Source: JANNXQ01 sp038238555 (GTDB lineage: Bacteria; Verrucomicrobiota; Verrucomicrobiia; Chthoniobacterales; Chthoniobacteraceae). From it: a stretch of DNA of 35,841 nucleotides. The notes under the pieces were generated by a model. The model was not told the origin of the DNA, made no database searches, and saw nothing but the letters and a program-made list of their open reading frames with translations. The first letter of the stretch is position 1; each line of letters opens with the position of its first letter. A program made the translations under genes and the position numbers. This document shows positions 15,916 to 24,104 of the stretch, piece after piece. The stretch is from the NCBI GenBank assembly GCA_038238555.1, contig JBBRXP010000044.1, positions 1 through 35,841 of the forward strand. The letters are read 5' to 3'.

Positions 15916-17331
15916 TCAGCACGCCGTGAACTTCGGCCCCTCCTTGGTATCCTTCACCATCCAGCCCAGCGCGGCGATCTCGTCGCGCAGCCGATCGCTC
16001 CCGGTCCAATCCTTCGCCGCGCGCGCCTGCTGCCGTCGTTCGACCAGCTCGAGCACTTCCGCCGGGATGGCCGCTGGGTCGCCCTGCAGCGCGAGCACGG
16101 CATCGATCTGCCGCCATCCATCGAGCAACGCCCGGGCGCCCGGCGCGTCGAGCGCGCCGGTGTCGAGCGCACGGTTGCTGTCGCGGATGAGATCGAATAG
16201 GTGGCCCATCGCGCCGGAGATGTTCAGGTCGTCGTCAAGTGCGGCGAAGAACGCGTCGATCTGTGTGGAAGGCAGCTCAGGCGTCCCGCCTGAGTTCACA
16301 GGCGGGACGCCTGTGTCACGTTCTTCGAGCCGCTGCACCCACTCATCGATCCGCGCCAGCGCCGAGCGCGCGCCTTCCAATCCAGCAAAAGTAAAATTCA
16401 GCGGCAGCCGATAATTCACCGTGAGCAGCGCAAAGCGCACCTCGCGTCCGGTGTAGCCCTTCTCGATGAGGTCGCGCAGCGTGTAGAAATTGCCCTCCGA
16501 CTTCGCCATCTTCCGGCCCTCGACCATGAGGTGCGCGCAGTGCAACCAGTAGCGCACAAACTTCTTCCCCGTGCAGCTTTCGCTTTGCGCGATCTCGGCC
16601 TCGTGATGCGGGAAAATGTTGTCCACGCCGCCGCAGTGGATGTCGATCTCGGGCCCGAGCAGCGCGGTGGCCATGGCGCTGCACTCGATGTGCCAGCCGG
16701 GCCGTCCCGCGCCCCACGGCGAATCCCATTTCACCTCTCCATCGTTTTCGTCCCATGCCTTCCACAACGCGAAATCGCCGATGGACTCCTTCTCGTAGTC
16801 GTCGCTCTGCACGCGCCCGCTGGGCCGCAGCTCGTCGAGATTCAAGTGCGCGAGTTTCCCGTAATCGGCGAAGCGCGAGAGCCGGAAGTACACGCTCCCA
16901 TCCTCCGCCCGATATGCGATGCCCTTGGCTTCGAGTTCGCGGATCATCTCGATCATCCGCGCGATGTAGCGCTCCTCGGTCGCGGCCGGAAAGTGGCGCG
17001 CACGCTGGATTCGCAGCGCATCGAGATCCTGGAAAAAGGCGTCCTTGAACACTTGCGTAAAGTCCGCGAGCCGGCGTCCCGCCTTGCGCGCATCGCGGAT
17101 GGTCTTGTCGTCCACGTCGGTGAGATTCATTACGCGCTCGACTTGAAAGCCGCGCGCTTCGAGATGCCGCTGGAGCAAATCCTCGAACACGTAAGCGCGG
17201 AAATTTCCGATGTGCGCGTAGTTATAAACCGTGGGCCCGCACGTATAGATTTTAACCGCGCGTCCCGCGGGATCGAGCGGCGTGAACTCTTCGAGCTGGC
17301 GCGAGAGGGTATTGAAGAAACGGAGAGGCAT
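15916..17331 (-). CDS. cysS: Cysteinyl-tRNA synthetase
   Basis: CysS charges tRNA-Cys with cysteine in the cytoplasm. The 471-residue protein (ATG 17331, giving the usual MPLRFFNTLSRQLEEF start) is a class Ia synthetase. CGPTVYNYAHIGNFR holds the first zinc cysteine and the HIGH-type motif, GWHIECSAM and HCGGVDNIFPHHEAE the other zinc ligands, and KMAKSEGN the KMSKS loop. The anticodon-recognising C-terminal domain follows and ends KDTKEGPKFTAC. Residues 339-353, between the catalytic and C-terminal domains, read DTGVPPVNSGGTPEL and are encoded by a double palindrome, apparently an inserted repeat tolerated in a surface loop. It is divergent from the Fur-family gene. Confidence 0.96.
   Translation of the reverse strand: MPLRFFNTLSRQLEEFTPLDPAGRAVKIYTCGPTVYNYAHIGNFRAYVFEDLLQRHLEARGFQVERVMNLTDVDDKTIRDARKAGRRLADFTQVFKDAFFQDLDALRIQRARHFPAATEERYIARMIEMIRELEAKGIAYRAEDGSVYFRLSRFADYGKLAHLNLDELRPSGRVQSDDYEKESIGDFALWKAWDENDGEVKWDSPWGAGRPGWHIECSAMATALLGPEIDIHCGGVDNIFPHHEAEIAQSESCTGKKFVRYWLHCAHLMVEGRKMAKSEGNFYTLRDLIEKGYTGREVRFALLTVNYRLPLNFTFAGLEGARSALARIDEWVQRLEERDTGVPPVNSGGTPELPSTQIDAFFAALDDDLNISGAMGHLFDLIRDSNRALDTGALDAPGARALLDGWRQIDAVLALQGDPAAIPAEVLELVERRQQARAAKDWTGSDRLRDEIAALGWMVKDTKEGPKFTAC
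16276..16315. repeat. Double palindromic repeat inserted in-frame in cysS
   Basis: CTCAGGCG-TCC-CGCCTGAG (16276-16294) and CACAGGCG-GGA-CGCCTGTG (16297-16315) are two perfect 8-bp hairpins. Their cores are reverse complements of each other, so the whole block is also a palindrome. The size and symmetry resemble REP-type elements. Its reading in the cysS frame gives the Gly/Pro-rich peptide TGVPPVNSGGTPE. Confidence 0.78.
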
Positions 17332-17561
17332 CTGGCTGGCCCTGCCATCTGGCGAATCTCCCACGCGATGGCGAGAGGATACTGCGCGCGTCGCCGAAAC
17401 CACGTCGCGTAATGAGCGCAGTAACAAACTCTCGAGTAAGTCGCGCATTGTCTGGTGCGGGCATCGCCTCAGACAGAAGAGCAAAGTCTCTACCGGCGAT
17501 CCGCCGCCGATTCCGGCGAACGCGCTTTGCGCTGGATTGGCGTCGGTCGCATGGTCGGGCA

Positions 17562-17597
17562 GATTGGAAATTCAAAATTCAAAATTGAAAATTGAAT
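17562..17597. repeat. AT-rich repeat TTCAAAATT/ATTGAAAATTGAA before the Fur-family gene
   Basis: An island of GATTGGAAA, two TTCAAAA units and ATTGAAAATTGAA, strikingly AT-rich for this DNA, ends 14 bp before the ATG at 17612. GATTGGA and ATTGAAAATTGAA recur at 30827-30850. It could supply a promoter for the Fur-like gene or be a dispersed repeat. It does not match a Fur box. Confidence 0.5.
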
Positions 17598-17611
17598 GCG
17601 ATAGTCGCCGC

Positions 17612-18076
17612 ATGCAGCCCGGCGTCCGCGAACGCATCTACGAATTTCTAGGCAGGGAAGGTCTCCGCAAGACCACGCAGCGCGATGCCATCATCGAGGC
17701 GGCGTTCAGCACCACCGAGCATTACACCGCCGAAGAGCTGCTCACGATGGCGCGCTCGCTCGATCGCTCGGTCTCGCGCGCCACGGTCTATCGCACGCTC
17801 CCGCTGCTGGTCGCGTGCGGAGTGCTCAAGGAGATGGACTTTGGCAAGGACTACAAATTTTACGACCCGAACTACGTCGAGCATCCCAACCACATGCACC
17901 TCATTTGCGTGGATTGTAATAAGATCGTCGAGTTTGAGGATCAGCACATCGAGTTGCTGGAAGACTGCATCACCAAGCGCCTCGGCTTCTCGCCTTCGGT
18001 AAAAACCGTGCGCATCGAGGCGACGTGCGATCAGCTCAAGACGGTGGGGGTGTGTAAGAATCGCAAGAAGAGTTGA
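17612..18076 (+). CDS. Fur-family metal-dependent transcriptional regulator
   Basis: The 154-residue protein shows the Fur winged helix: GLRKTTQRDAIIEAAF (residues 17-32), H37, YTAEELL and the recognition helix SRATVYRTLPLL (55-66). The dimerisation domain has HPNHMHLICVDCNKIVEFED (91-110), with regulatory-site histidines H91, H94 and H96 and the first zinc pair C99-x2-C102. A late pair C139/C148 is spaced eight apart rather than the usual CxxC, so the structural zinc site is non-standard. Fur, Zur or PerR specificity cannot be decided. It is divergent from cysS across 280 bp, and its TGA stop lies inside the left end of the repeat at 18072. Confidence 0.88.
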   Translation: MQPGVRERIYEFLGREGLRKTTQRDAIIEAAFSTTEHYTAEELLTMARSLDRSVSRATVYRTLPLLVACGVLKEMDFGKDYKFYDPNYVEHPNHMHLICVDCNKIVEFEDQHIELLEDCITKRLGFSPSVKTVRIEATCDQLKTVGVCKNRKKS

Positions 18077-18292
18077 GTGTTGGGAGTTGAGTGTTGAGTG
18101 GCGCCTTTCCGGCGCCGTAGGTGCGACATGTCTATAGAATCGTCGGAAAAAAAGTGGCGCCAGCTCCGTAGGAGCGCCATGTCTGTGCGTCGCTCCATGA
18201 CATGCCGCTCCTACGGAGCTGGGGTCTGTGGGCGGCGGGGTTCTATAAACATGCCGCGCTTACGGGCGCTGAACCTCCGCTCCTCAACACTC
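18072..18292. repeat. Nested inverted-repeat element, copy A, with GTTGAGTG/CACTC-type ends
   Basis: The element begins GTTGAGTGTTGGG and repeats GTTGAGTGTTGAGTGGC; it ends CTCAACACTC at 18283-18292. Inside are two direct units (18111-18139 and 18162-18187; core CTCCGTAGGAGCG plus CATGTCTATAG) and two inverted ones (18199-18220 and 18241-18270). The inner pair forms a 22-bp stem with one mismatch. The whole thus folds as a nested hairpin. It fills the Fur-DUF1549 gap. No reading frame lies inside, so if mobile it would be a non-autonomous MITE- or REP-like element. Confidence 0.7.
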
Positions 18293-18312
18293 GATTTTCT
18301 ACTCTCTCCGCC

Positions 18313-21300
18313 ATGAATTCATCGCCGCGCATTTTCATCACGGTCGCTGCCGTCATCGCGGCGTGCGGGTCTCTTCGTGCCGCTGTTGGTTCGGTCGATT
18401 ACAATCAGGATGTCCGCCCGATTCTTTCCGAGAATTGTTTCGCCTGCCACGGGTTCGATGAGAAGGCGCGCAAGGCCAAGCTGCGGCTCGATGTGGCGGA
18501 GGCGGCTTATGCGGAGCACGACGGCATCACACCGCTCAAGCCGGGCGATCTCGCGGGGAGCGAGGCATGGACGCGCATCGTGAGCGAGGATGCGGATGAA
18601 AAAATGCCGCCGCCCAAGAGTCACAAAAAGCTGACGGCGACGGAAAAAGAAACGCTCCGGCGTTGGATCGAGCAGGGTGCGAAGTATGCCGGGCACTGGT
18701 CCTTTATCCCACCGAAGAAGGCGCCGGTGCCGGAGGTGGGATGCGCCAATCCCATCGACGCCTTTGTGCGACAGCGGCTCGCGAAACAAGGCTGGAAGCC
18801 GGCTCCCGAGGCGGACCGCGCCACGCTCATCCGTCGCGTCACGCTCGATTTGACCGGGCTTCCGCCGCGCGCGCAGGAGGTCGAGGCGTTCGTCCACGAT
18901 CCCGACCCGCGGGCTTGCGAGAAGCTCGTGGACCGGCTGCTTGCCAGCGAACATTTCGGCGAACGCATGGCGCTCGACTGGCTGGACGCGGCGCGGTACG
19001 CCGACACCAACGGCTTCTCCATCGACGGCGGCCGGCACATGTGGCTGTGGCGCGATTACGTCATTCACGCCTTCAATTCCGGCAAGCCTTACGACCAGTT
19101 CCTCGTCGAGCAGATCGCCGGGGATCAGCTTCCAGAGCGGACTGGCGAGCAACTCATCGCCAGCGGATTTCAGCGCAACAACATGGTCACGCACGAAGGC
19201 GGCACCATCCCCGAGGAGAACCTGACCAACTACAACGTCGATCGCGTGAAGACCCTCGGTGAGGCGGTGCTGGGGCTCACGCTCGGGTGCGCGCAGTGCC
19301 ACGATCACAAGTTCGATCCCATCACGCAGCACGACTATTTCAGCCTCTTCGCCTACTTCAATACCACCAGCGATGTCGGCTTGGACGGCAACGGTGGAAT
19401 CAATCCGCGGCCTCATGCCCAAGCGCGCACGGTGCTGCGGACCGGCGAAGAAGCGCAGCTCAAGGCCGACCTCGCGCGGCTCGGCGAAGAGATGGCGCAT
19501 CCGCCCACGGCCGCCGGGCAGGCTTGGGAAGCGGAGCAGCTCGAGGAGTTGCGGCATCGCGGCGAAGAGCTCGAACTTCACGCCCCGGAGCTCTTGAAAG
19601 TGAGCACGCCGAACCGCGCCGACTTTGAGATCGAAGAGGGCCGCTTCATGCACGTGGCGGCGGTGGTGGAGATGAGTGCGTTCGATGTGTCGATACGGGT
19701 GCCGGCACTGGATCGGCCCATCACCGGGCTGCGGCTCATCGTGCATCCGGATAAAGGCGCGCCCGGCGGCGGCTGGGGCTACGGCCCGCAACGACGCGCC
19801 GAACGCAAAGCAGGGAAGGGCGAACTTCCCGAGAAAGGATCCTTTGTGCTCACGAGTATTTCCGTGAGCGCGGATGCGGTGCCCTCCGATCAAATCAATC
19901 TCTACCGCCTGCAAGGCATCGCGGGCGTGACGGCCAACTGCTGGGATGAAAAATTTCGACCCGAGGGCAGCCTCGACCCGCGCAATGAAAACGGCTGGGC
20001 GCCCCCTCTGGCGCACGAGGGAGCGGTGCATCTCACGGTCACCTTTTCCGAGCCGCTGCCAGCGAACAAAGAGGTGTTCTTCGCCGTGCAGCTCAACTTC
20101 GGACACGGCCAGAGCCTCGTGGCCAAGCGCATGGAAATCGCCGTGCTCACGGGGCGCGACGACGGCAGCCTGCTCACGCCGGAAGTCATCGCCATCGTGC
20201 AGAAGCCGCGGACCGCGCGCACTGCCGGCGAGCAAAAGCAACTCACCGATTACTTTGCCGCGCACGCGCCGGCGATGGCGCGCACGCGCGTGGAGATTGC
20301 AAATCTCGAGGAGCGCCTCGCGGTGCTCACGCAGGAGTTCCCGACGATGGTCATGGATGTGGCCGCGAAGCCCCGCGAGACCTTCATCCTCAATCGCGGC
20401 AACTACGCCGCGCCGACGGTGAAGGTCGAGATGGCGACGCCGGCATTTTTGCCCGCGCTGCCCGCGGGCCCGCCGGCGGATCGGCTCGGGCTCGCGCAGT
20501 GGGTCGTGATGCCGGGCAATCCGCTCACCGCGCGGGTGGCCGTGAACCGGCTCTGGCAAATGCTTTTCGGCACCGGCATCGTGAAGACCGCGGCCGACTT
20601 CGGCGCGCAAGGCGAGTGGCCGAGTCACCCGGATTTGCTGGATTGGCTGGCTGTGAATTTCATCGAGAGCGGCTGGAACGTGAAGGCGCTCGTGCGGCTG
20701 ATGGCGACCAGCGAGACATACCGGCAAAGCTCCGTGGCCACGCCCGAGCAACTCGACAACGATCCCGCCAATCGCCTGCTCGCGCGCGGGCCGCGCTTCC
20801 GGTTGCCGGCGGAATTCATTCGCGACGCCGCGCTGCAAGTGAGCGGGCTGCTCGTGTCGCGGCTCGGCGGGCCGAGCGTGAATCCTTACACGCCGGGCGA
20901 TCCGTGGCGGGAGATCAGCCACTACGGCAGCACGCCGGCGACGGCGCAGACTTTCGTGCAGGATCACGGCGAGAAGCTCTACCGGCGCAGTCTCTACACA
21001 TATTGGAAGCGCACCGTGCCGCCGCCCAACATGGCCGCCTTCGACGCGCCGAATCGCGAGGTCTGCGTGGTCTCGCGCCCGAGCACCAACACGCCGCTGC
21101 AAGCCCTCGTGCTGCTCAACGACACGCAGTATGTCGAGGCTTCGCGCGCCTTCGCCGAGCGCATCCTCGCGCAACCGGGCGATGACGCGGCGAAGATGCG
21201 GTGGGCGTTTGAAGAAGCCCTCTCCCGCCTGCCCGGCGACGCGGAGTCGGCGGTGCTGCAAGGCGCGCTTGCACGCGAGCGCGCTCGCTACTCGGCGCAT

Positions 21301-21435
21301 CCGCAGGCCGCGACGGAGTATCTCGGCATCGGCGAATCCTTGCGCAACGAAAAGCTGCCGGCCGCCGAGCACGCCGCGTGGTCGCAAGTCGCCGCGCTGC
21401 TTTTGAACTTGAGCGAAACCATCACCCGCAACTGA
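18313..21435 (+). CDS. Planctomycete-type cytochrome c / DUF1549 / DUF1553 secreted protein
   Basis: The 1040-residue protein starts at ATG 18313 with a signal peptide (residues 1-24). Residues 27-115 are a planctomycete cytochrome c domain: DYNQDVRPILSENCFACHG with CFACH at 42-46, and MPPPKS as the distal region. DUF1549 follows (FVRQRLAKQGWKPAPEADR, LDWLDAARYADTNGF), with a second CxxCH (CAQCH, 326-330) in GCAQCHDHKFDPI. A middle region resembles a carbohydrate-binding or lectin insert. DUF1553 forms the C-terminal third (NPLTARVAVNRLWQMLFGTG, FAERILAQPGDDA). Such proteins are periplasmic, numerous in Planctomycetes and Verrucomicrobia, and encoded with DUF1501 partners. A role in polysaccharide breakdown is often proposed but not proven. 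The next gene starts 2 bp later. Confidence 0.93.
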   Translation: MNSSPRIFITVAAVIAACGSLRAAVGSVDYNQDVRPILSENCFACHGFDEKARKAKLRLDVAEAAYAEHDGITPLKPGDLAGSEAWTRIVSEDADEKMPPPKSHKKLTATEKETLRRWIEQGAKYAGHWSFIPPKKAPVPEVGCANPIDAFVRQRLAKQGWKPAPEADRATLIRRVTLDLTGLPPRAQEVEAFVHDPDPRACEKLVDRLLASEHFGERMALDWLDAARYADTNGFSIDGGRHMWLWRDYVIHAFNSGKPYDQFLVEQIAGDQLPERTGEQLIASGFQRNNMVTHEGGTIPEENLTNYNVDRVKTLGEAVLGLTLGCAQCHDHKFDPITQHDYFSLFAYFNTTSDVGLDGNGGINPRPHAQARTVLRTGEEAQLKADLARLGEEMAHPPTAAGQAWEAEQLEELRHRGEELELHAPELLKVSTPNRADFEIEEGRFMHVAAVVEMSAFDVSIRVPALDRPITGLRLIVHPDKGAPGGGWGYGPQRRAERKAGKGELPEKGSFVLTSISVSADAVPSDQINLYRLQGIAGVTANCWDEKFRPEGSLDPRNENGWAPPLAHEGAVHLTVTFSEPLPANKEVFFAVQLNFGHGQSLVAKRMEIAVLTGRDDGSLLTPEVIAIVQKPRTARTAGEQKQLTDYFAAHAPAMARTRVEIANLEERLAVLTQEFPTMVMDVAAKPRETFILNRGNYAAPTVKVEMATPAFLPALPAGPPADRLGLAQWVVMPGNPLTARVAVNRLWQMLFGTGIVKTAADFGAQGEWPSHPDLLDWLAVNFIESGWNVKALVRLMATSETYRQSSVATPEQLDNDPANRLLARGPRFRLPAEFIRDAALQVSGLLVSRLGGPSVNPYTPGDPWREISHYGSTPATAQTFVQDHGEKLYRRSLYTYWKRTVPPPNMAAFDAPNREVCVVSRPSTNTPLQALVLLNDTQYVEASRAFAERILAQPGDDAAKMRWAFEEALSRLPGDAESAVLQGALARERARYSAHPQAATEYLGIGESLRNEKLPAAEHAAWSQVAALLLNLSETITRN

Positions 21436-21437
21436 TC

Positions 21438-22898
21438 ATGAACCCGATTCTTGAACATAAACGCGACCTCACCCGCCGCACCTTTCTCGGAAAAACAGCC
21501 CGCGGCATCGGGCAGATCGCGCTCGGCTCGCTGCTCTTTCCCGACTTGCTGCGGAGCGCGCCAATCGGCTCCAGTGGCGGAATCCCGGGCCTGCCGCACT
21601 TTGCGCCCAAGGCCAAGCGCGTGCTCTGTCTCTTCCAGTCGGGCGGCGTTTCGCACGTCGATCTTTTCGATCAAAAGCCCGCGTTGCAAAAATACGCGGG
21701 CCAGGAAATTCCCGCGTCGGTGAAAGGCACGCAGCGGCTCACCGGCATGACGAGCGGCCAGAGCGCCTACCCGATCGTGCCGCCGCTCAAGGACGGAAAG
21801 TTGTGCGGTAAACACGGCACGTGGATCAGCGATTTGCTGCCGAACATTCAGACCATCGCGGACGACATCTGCATCATCAAGACGCTCAACACCGAGGCCA
21901 TCAACCACGATCCCGCGGTGACGTTCATGAACACCGGCAACCAACTGCCCGGCTACGCCAGCATGGGCTCGTGGATCACTTACGGCCTCGGCACAGAGAA
22001 TGAAAACCTGCCGGCCTTCATCGCGATGGTCTCGCAGGGCTCGGGAAAAAATCCTGGGCAGCCGATTTTTTCGCGGCTCTGGGGCAGCGGGTTTCTGCCG
22101 TCTTCGTATCAAGGCGTGGGGCTGCGGCCCGGCGCGAACCCGGTGCTCTATCTCAGCAATCCCGCCGGAGTGGAGCCGAGCCAGCGCCGCGAGTTGCTCG
22201 ACGATCTCGGCAAGCTCAACGCGATGCGCGCGCAGGAACTCGGCGATCCCGAAACGGTCGCGCGCATTCACGCTTACGAGATGGCCTTTCGCATGCAGAC
22301 CTCCGTGCCGGAGCTCACCGCCATCAGCGGCGAATCCAGCGCGACCATCGAGGGCTACGGTCCCGAGGTGCGCAAGCCCGGGAGCTACGCCGCCAATTGC
22401 CTGCTCGGCCGGCGCCTGCTCGAACGCGGCGTGCGCTTCGTGCAGCTCTTCCATCGCGGATGGGACCAGCACATCGCCATCGCCCGCCAGCTTCCCAATC
22501 AATGCCACGACATCGACCAACCCACCGCGGCGCTCGTGAAAGATCTCAAACAGCGCGGGCTGCTCGAAGACACGCTCGTCGTCTTCGCCACGGAATTTGG
22601 GCGCACCGTCTTCAGCCAGGGCAAGCTCGGCGACCCCGGAATGGGGCGCGATCATCACGGCCGCTGCTTCAGCGTGTGGCTCGCCGGGGGCGGCATCCGA
22701 GCTGGGATGGAGTATGGCATCACCGACGACTTCTGTTACAACATCGTGGAAAACCCCGTGCACCTGCGCGATCTCCACGCGACCATCCTGCACTGCATGG
22801 GCATCGATCACAGCCGCTTCGCTTACCGGTTCCGCGGACTCGACACGCGCCTCACCGGAGTGGAACCGGCGCGCGTGGTCAAGGGCGTGCTGGCTTGA
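21438..22898 (+). CDS. DUF1501 family protein with Tat signal
   Basis: The 486-residue protein starts at ATG 21438. TRRTFLGKTARG at residues 12-23 is a Tat export motif. The DUF1501 core follows: KRVLCLFQSGGVSHVDLFD, INHDPAVTFMNTGNQ, MGSWITYGLG, LFHRGWDQH and LVVFATEFGRT with GRDHHGRCFSVWLAGGG. DUF1501 belongs to the alkaline phosphatase/sulfatase-like superfamily; the Asp and His residues in VSHVDLFD, TEFGRT and GRDHHG are where metal ligands would lie. It is almost always paired with DUF1549/DUF1553 cytochromes, as here with 2 bp between them, so the two should work together in the periplasm. The substrate is unknown. Confidence 0.94.
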   Translation: MNPILEHKRDLTRRTFLGKTARGIGQIALGSLLFPDLLRSAPIGSSGGIPGLPHFAPKAKRVLCLFQSGGVSHVDLFDQKPALQKYAGQEIPASVKGTQRLTGMTSGQSAYPIVPPLKDGKLCGKHGTWISDLLPNIQTIADDICIIKTLNTEAINHDPAVTFMNTGNQLPGYASMGSWITYGLGTENENLPAFIAMVSQGSGKNPGQPIFSRLWGSGFLPSSYQGVGLRPGANPVLYLSNPAGVEPSQRRELLDDLGKLNAMRAQELGDPETVARIHAYEMAFRMQTSVPELTAISGESSATIEGYGPEVRKPGSYAANCLLGRRLLERGVRFVQLFHRGWDQHIAIARQLPNQCHDIDQPTAALVKDLKQRGLLEDTLVVFATEFGRTVFSQGKLGDPGMGRDHHGRCFSVWLAGGGIRAGMEYGITDDFCYNIVENPVHLRDLHATILHCMGIDHSRFAYRFRGLDTRLTGVEPARVVKGVLA

Positions 22899-22904
22899 CG
22901 GGAA

Positions 22905-23067
22905 GTTGAGTGTTGAGAGTTAAGTGGCGGTTTTTCAGAGCCGACGGCGCCACGTTTATTGAACCGCGATACTCCACGCGCCCAGTTCCCGTATGAGCGG
23001 CATGACCTGACCGAACGAAAAGACATGGCGCGCCCACGGCGCTGAATCCGGCCACTCAACACTCAAC
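22905..23067. repeat. Inverted-repeat element, copy B, with GTTGAGTGTTGAG / CTCAACACTCAAC ends
   Basis: The left end GTTGAGTGTTGAG continues to AGTGGC; the right end GCCACTCAACACTCAAC (23051-23067) is its reverse complement apart from a short insertion. Inside, 22937-22963 and 22984-23009 are degenerate forms of the direct unit seen in copy A (GCGCCACGTTTATTGAA, GAGCGGCATGACC), and 23013-23043 is an inverted unit. It begins 6 bp after the DUF1501 stop. There is no coding potential. Confidence 0.68.
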
Positions 23068-23168
23068 AACTTCTCTTTTCCCCCGGCACATCGGCTGCTA
23101 AATCCTCGCGCAAAGAATATCTTGTCCGGGGCAACCTCCCGACCTATTACGGTCGCCCGATTCTCGAA

Positions 23169-24083
23169 ATGAAAGTCCAGCCTTACCCAGTCGCGATGGC
23201 CCTCGCCTGTCTGTTGTGCGGAGTGAGCGGCGCGCAAACTCTCTCGCCCTACCAGAGCAGCGCGGACTTTGAAAAATATGCGCGGACACTGCGAGAGAGT
23301 GCGCTTTTGAAGATCGAGCCGCGTGTGGACATCCCGACCCTGGCCAGTCCGCGCACCGCTTCCGTGCGCTATCCTTGGAAGCACAACATCGTCACCACTG
23401 TCTTTTGGGTGGGCGAAGCCGCCGGGCCTAATAACCCCGTGGGCAATGTCGCCAGCTCTTGGGACAGTGGGTGGTTCCGTTCTTACGGCGGCTATGACAG
23501 CCCCGAGCCTGGCGCGCGTGCCACGGATTTCCGACCCGCGAAATTCATCCCGCAGCAGAACCCGTTTTACTTTGCTCTCCCCTACAACGACGTCGAGGGC
23601 GGCCACCACAAATCCGAAGCCAGCACGGCGATCCCATGGTTCCGCGAGGCATTCCGCGAGGATGGCAAGACGGTGCTCAAAGACCGTTGGATCTGCATCA
23701 AGAACCGCGCGGGCAAGGAATGCTACGCGCAGTGGGGCGACTGCGGGCCCTTCCGCACCGATCATTGGCGATACGTCTTCGGCAACGAGTTGCCAAAGCC
23801 GAATCTAAATAGAGGCGCGGGTCTCGACGTATCGCCGGCGGTCCGCGATTTTCTGGGCTTGGGGGGCATCGATGCCACGGACTGGAGATTTGTGGAATGG
23901 CGCGAGGTGCCTGTCGGTCCGTGGCGGCGTTACGGGGAAAACAATCACTGGGTGCATTATGGACGCAACCAGCATGAGCGAGTGGCGAGCGCCGTCCCCG
24001 AACAGCGCAGTCGCCCCGCGGCGGCGACACCGAAGCCGGCAGCGGCGGCGCCCGGCGGACCGCGGGTCGAGATCAACCGATAA
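23169..24083 (+). CDS. Secreted protein with double-psi beta-barrel-like (RlpA-like) domain
   Basis: The 304-residue protein has a signal peptide (1-22, cleaved near SGA-QT). A barrel-like domain spans about residues 68-245: RYPWKHNIVTTVFWVGEAAG, FIPQQNPFYFALPYNDV, ECYAQWGDCGPFRTDHWRYV and GAGLDVSPAVRDFLGLGGID. The pairing of a GD-x-GPF turn with a late LDVSPAVRDFL helix is what double-psi barrels of the RlpA/expansin type show (D-R-G-P and DLS-A-A), so the Asp residues D191 and D220 are candidates for the active site. The C-terminus (about 275-304) is Ala/Pro-rich and probably disordered. It may bind or cut cell-wall glycan; this is inference from fold motifs. It stands between repeat copy B and tmk, with no functional neighbour. 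Confidence 0.72.
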   Translation: MKVQPYPVAMALACLLCGVSGAQTLSPYQSSADFEKYARTLRESALLKIEPRVDIPTLASPRTASVRYPWKHNIVTTVFWVGEAAGPNNPVGNVASSWDSGWFRSYGGYDSPEPGARATDFRPAKFIPQQNPFYFALPYNDVEGGHHKSEASTAIPWFREAFREDGKTVLKDRWICIKNRAGKECYAQWGDCGPFRTDHWRYVFGNELPKPNLNRGAGLDVSPAVRDFLGLGGIDATDWRFVEWREVPVGPWRRYGENNHWVHYGRNQHERVASAVPEQRSRPAAATPKPAAAAPGGPRVEINR

Positions 24084-24104
24084 AGGCGCTTCATCGCCGC
24101 GGAT

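Noticed and set aside
17332..17611. T-box or Fur box in the cysS-Fur gap
   Set aside because: No T-box specifier/antiterminator pattern (TGGNACCGCG) and no GATAATGATAATC-like dyad is visible.
18319..21387. 1022-codon minus-strand open frame
   Set aside because: It lies opposite the DUF1549/DUF1553 gene, has no recognisable motif and has typical antisense composition.
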